From Nitrososphaeraceae archaeon (lineage in GTDB: Archaea; Thermoproteota; Nitrososphaeria; Nitrososphaerales; Nitrosopumilaceae): 7,124 nt of DNA. The position numbers were made by a program, and so were the translations under genes. The notes under the pieces were generated by a model. It saw nothing but the letters and a program-made list of their open reading frames with translations. It ran no database searches and was not told where the DNA came from. Positions 6,367-7,124 of the stretch are shown piece by piece. The DNA lies in assembly GCA_025922755.1 (NCBI GenBank), contig JAICHE010000056.1, positions 1 to 7,124 of the forward strand. The letters are read 5' to 3'. Numbering within the stretch: position 1 is the stretch's first letter; every line of letters starts with the position of its first letter.

Positions 6367-7124
6367 ATGAGAAAAGTATTATCTAATTATTTCGTTGCAT
6401 TTCCTGCTTTTACAATTTCTGCACTTTTAGTGATTTTTTTAACCATTGGTGGGTTTCTGGATCAAAATGCCTTTGCTCAGGAAAGTTATGGTGAATTTTT
6501 GTATCAACCAGCCCTTGAAGCATTAACTACATTTTCGACTGGAGTTGCAGAATCGGCGCCAAAAATTATTGCCGCGGTGATTCTGTTAATAATTGGACTA
6601 ATTGTTGGGAAAGTGATTGGTAAAGTAATTGAAAAATCATCCATCAAATTACTCAATAAAGTAAACAAGAATGAAAGTAATGATAACGGATTTGCCAAAA
6701 CCACGACCACAAAAAATTCCTCTAAATTAATTGCCGCAAGTGTCAGGTGGTTTGTTTATCTCTTCTTCATTATTGCTGCAATTAACGCCTTAGAGTTTGA
6801 TCAACTTTCCATGGCATTGACTGATCTGTGGTTGTGGGTCCCAAATCTTTTAGCTTTCATACTCATCATTATACTCGGAATGATTATTGCTAACTTTATT
6901 GGAAAATGGTTAGACCAAGAATTAATCAAACAAGAATATGGAGGTTCCAAATATGTCACTACAGGTGTTAAAGTTATCATTTATGCAGTTATCTTTGCAA
7001 TTGCACTACCTCAGTTAGGAGTAGGTGAGACGATAATTCCAATCTTGGTTTCCGCATTCTCATGGAGTATTGCAGCTGGAATAGGAGCTGCTATTGCCAT
7101 AGGCCTTGGGTTTACATTCAAAGA
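6367..7124 (+). CDS. Second mechanosensitive-channel-family protein with TM_helix repeats (3' end missing)
   Basis: The frame opens at ATG 6367 and stays open to the end of the window, giving 252 residues and two extra bases. Residues 1-37 form a secretory signal with a probable cut at AFA-QE (37/38). Hydrophobic segments follow at about 65-88, 122-142, 158-180, 200-216 and 223-249. Segments APKIIAAVILLIIGLIVGKV and VPNLLAFILIIILGMIIANF share the pattern P-x-h-h-A-x(n)-G-x-h-h-(A/G), typical of the conserved TM_helix repeat found in MscS-related small-conductance channels. The last visible stretch (SWSIAAGIGAAIAIGLGFTFK) resembles a Gly/Ala-rich channel helix. The downstream MscS beta domain, if present, lies outside the window. 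A Thr/Lys/Asn-rich loop (about 97-120) separates the first two helices. The promoter is unclear; CATAAAC at 6334-6340 is one weak candidate. Confidence 0.8.
   Translation, partial: MRKVLSNYFVAFPAFTISALLVIFLTIGGFLDQNAFAQESYGEFLYQPALEALTTFSTGVAESAPKIIAAVILLIIGLIVGKVIGKVIEKSSIKLLNKVNKNESNDNGFAKTTTTKNSSKLIAASVRWFVYLFFIIAAINALEFDQLSMALTDLWLWVPNLLAFILIIILGMIIANFIGKWLDQELIKQEYGGSKYVTTGVKVIIYAVIFAIALPQLGVGETIIPILVSAFSWSIAAGIGAAIAIGLGFTFK

Overview
The window looks like a low-GC chromosome segment from an archaeon, most likely a marine ammonia oxidiser of the Nitrosopumilus type (Thaumarchaeota/Nitrososphaerota). The clues are AT-rich spacers, TATA boxes centred about 25-26 bases ahead of start codons with no Shine-Dalgarno motif (leaderless genes), T-tract terminators, a secretory signal ending in AFA-QE, and a mix of DUF11-repeat surface protein, class III cyclase and MscS-type channels. 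This assignment is inference; there is no rRNA or other taxonomic marker in the window.

Layout. Positions 1-1157 (+) hold the 3' end of a large secreted repeat protein with nearly identical 300-bp repeats and a C-terminal TPGFWK-type domain. A C8T8 tract and a TATA box separate it from 1202-2443 (+), a membrane-anchored extracellular protein made of two similar beta-rich modules. Convergent to that is a class III nucleotidyl cyclase at 2502-3296 (-). A divergent spacer leads to 3555-3740 (+), a 61-residue lysine-rich protein with an 11-residue period, closed by a palindrome-plus-T terminator. The 616-base stretch 3741-4356 is mostly AT-rich noncoding DNA, but it contains a likely 26-residue single-helix membrane microprotein at 4003-4083 (-) with its own well-placed TATA box. 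Next come two MscS-superfamily channels in tandem on +: a 588-residue form with a large cytoplasmic insert and a His/Cys cluster (4357-6123), and the 5' part of a second channel with a signal peptide and TM_helix repeats (6367 to the window end).

How the genes may work together. No operon is evident: most genes have their own spacer, and several have their own promoter. The contents lean towards the cell surface and membrane: two exported proteins, two mechanosensitive channels, a microprotein, a probable cAMP-producing enzyme and a LEA/apolipoprotein-like small protein. An envelope or osmotic stress theme is plausible but rests only on gene content. The points most worth checking are the unannotated microprotein, the 11-mer protein, the Arg-to-Lys change in the cyclase active site, and the insert and metal-site-like cluster in the first channel.
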